Source: Caballeronia sp. SBC1 (lineage in GTDB: Bacteria > Pseudomonadota > Gammaproteobacteria > Burkholderiales > Burkholderiaceae). Taken from it: 64,000 bases of DNA. The notes under the pieces were generated by a model that had not been told where the DNA came from, did not search any database, and worked only from the letters and a program-made list of their open reading frames with translations. A program made the translations under genes and the position numbers. The stretch covers positions 2,604,001 to 2,668,000 of the forward strand of contig NZ_CP049156.1 in the NCBI RefSeq assembly GCF_011493005.1, written 5' to 3'. Shown here one piece after another: positions 63,852-64,000 of this stretch (the stretch's first letter is position 1; the number at the start of each line of letters is the position of its first letter).

Positions 63852-64000
63852 TCAAGCACTCTTGGCTAGTCTGTAACCACTGCCACGAACCGTTTCAATC
63901 ATAGCATCGCAACCAGCGGGCTTTAAGGCTGCACGCAGTCGCTTGATATGCACGTCCACCGTCCGCTCTTCCACGAATACGTGATCGCCCCACACCTGAT
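63852..64000 (-). CDS. phoB: Phosphate regulon response regulator PhoB, C-terminal part
   Basis: 49 residues visible, running off the right edge. [20 protein letters not shown] followed by LRAALKP and [10 protein letters not shown] is the winged-helix recognition region of OmpR/PhoB proteins. The position directly upstream of phoR makes PhoB the likely identity; activates phosphate-starvation genes, possibly including ppk. Confidence 0.88.
   Translation of the reverse strand, partial: QVWGDHVFVEERTVDVHIKRLRAALKPAGCDAMIETVRGSGYRLAKSA

Overview
The window reads as the chromosome of a Burkholderiaceae betaproteobacterium of the Burkholderia / Paraburkholderia / Caballeronia type. This rests on high GC, dense operons with ATGA overlaps, and the gene set: a ppx/ppk/phoR/phoB block, an OlsB-like acyltransferase, a fused IolC-DUF2090 enzyme and a BCAA-type ABC cassette. 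It is an inference from gene content, not from a marker gene. Most of the window is ordinary core chromosome. The accessory signs are one complete IS701-type insertion sequence, a two-gene HicA-like cassette, and a short lower-GC patch near 43.3-43.6 kb.

Layout. 1-7.6 kb is a signalling cluster: a YuxH-type EAL protein cut by the left edge, a PAS-GGDEF-EAL protein with a degenerate GGDEF motif, an HDOD protein, a conserved hypothetical, and a chemoreceptor preceded by a convincing sigma-28 (FliA) promoter. 7.9-10.1 kb holds an Fsr-type MFS exporter and a compact two-gene cassette whose promoter lies inside a 21+21 bp palindrome. 10.1-16.3 kb holds PrpE, an apparently Fur-controlled two-gene operon of unknown function, MTA/SAH nucleosidase and UvrD. 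16.5-20.8 kb holds ValS, GalU and a TusA-like protein.

20.9-32.9 kb is a complete-looking inositol catabolic locus. Two MocA-type dehydrogenases and an RpiR regulator face a sugar ABC transporter plus iolC(J), iolD, iolE and iolB. A GGAA-N6-TTCC site sits between the two arms. Uptake, oxidation (IolG), dehydration (IolE), ring opening (IolD), isomerisation (IolB), phosphorylation and aldol cleavage (fused IolC-J) are all covered. Methylmalonate-semialdehyde dehydrogenase (IolA) is not in the window.

32.9-38.1 kb is a minus-strand BCAA-type ABC cassette (two ATPases, two permeases, no binding protein) joined to a thioesterase and an iron-dependent alcohol dehydrogenase. 38.2-47.9 kb is housekeeping and small envelope proteins: Nudix, threonine aldolase, AlaS, GlnS, an amino-acid binding protein and others. 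48.5-49.9 kb is the IS. 50-56 kb holds a sulfonate-type binding protein, tRNA-Arg, UppP, a 28-residue membrane protein, an epimerase-like protein, a LysM/LytM lipoprotein, a Zur-like Fur protein and tRNA-Pro. 56.7-64 kb is a phosphate-linked block: SixA, OlsB, Ppx, Ppk, PhoR and the end of PhoB.

Most promising for something new: the HicA-like/HTH cassette (9197-10066), the Fur-box operon (12142-12922), and the 28-residue membrane protein gene with its own terminator (52341-52427). All assignments are by eye from motifs; no database search was run.
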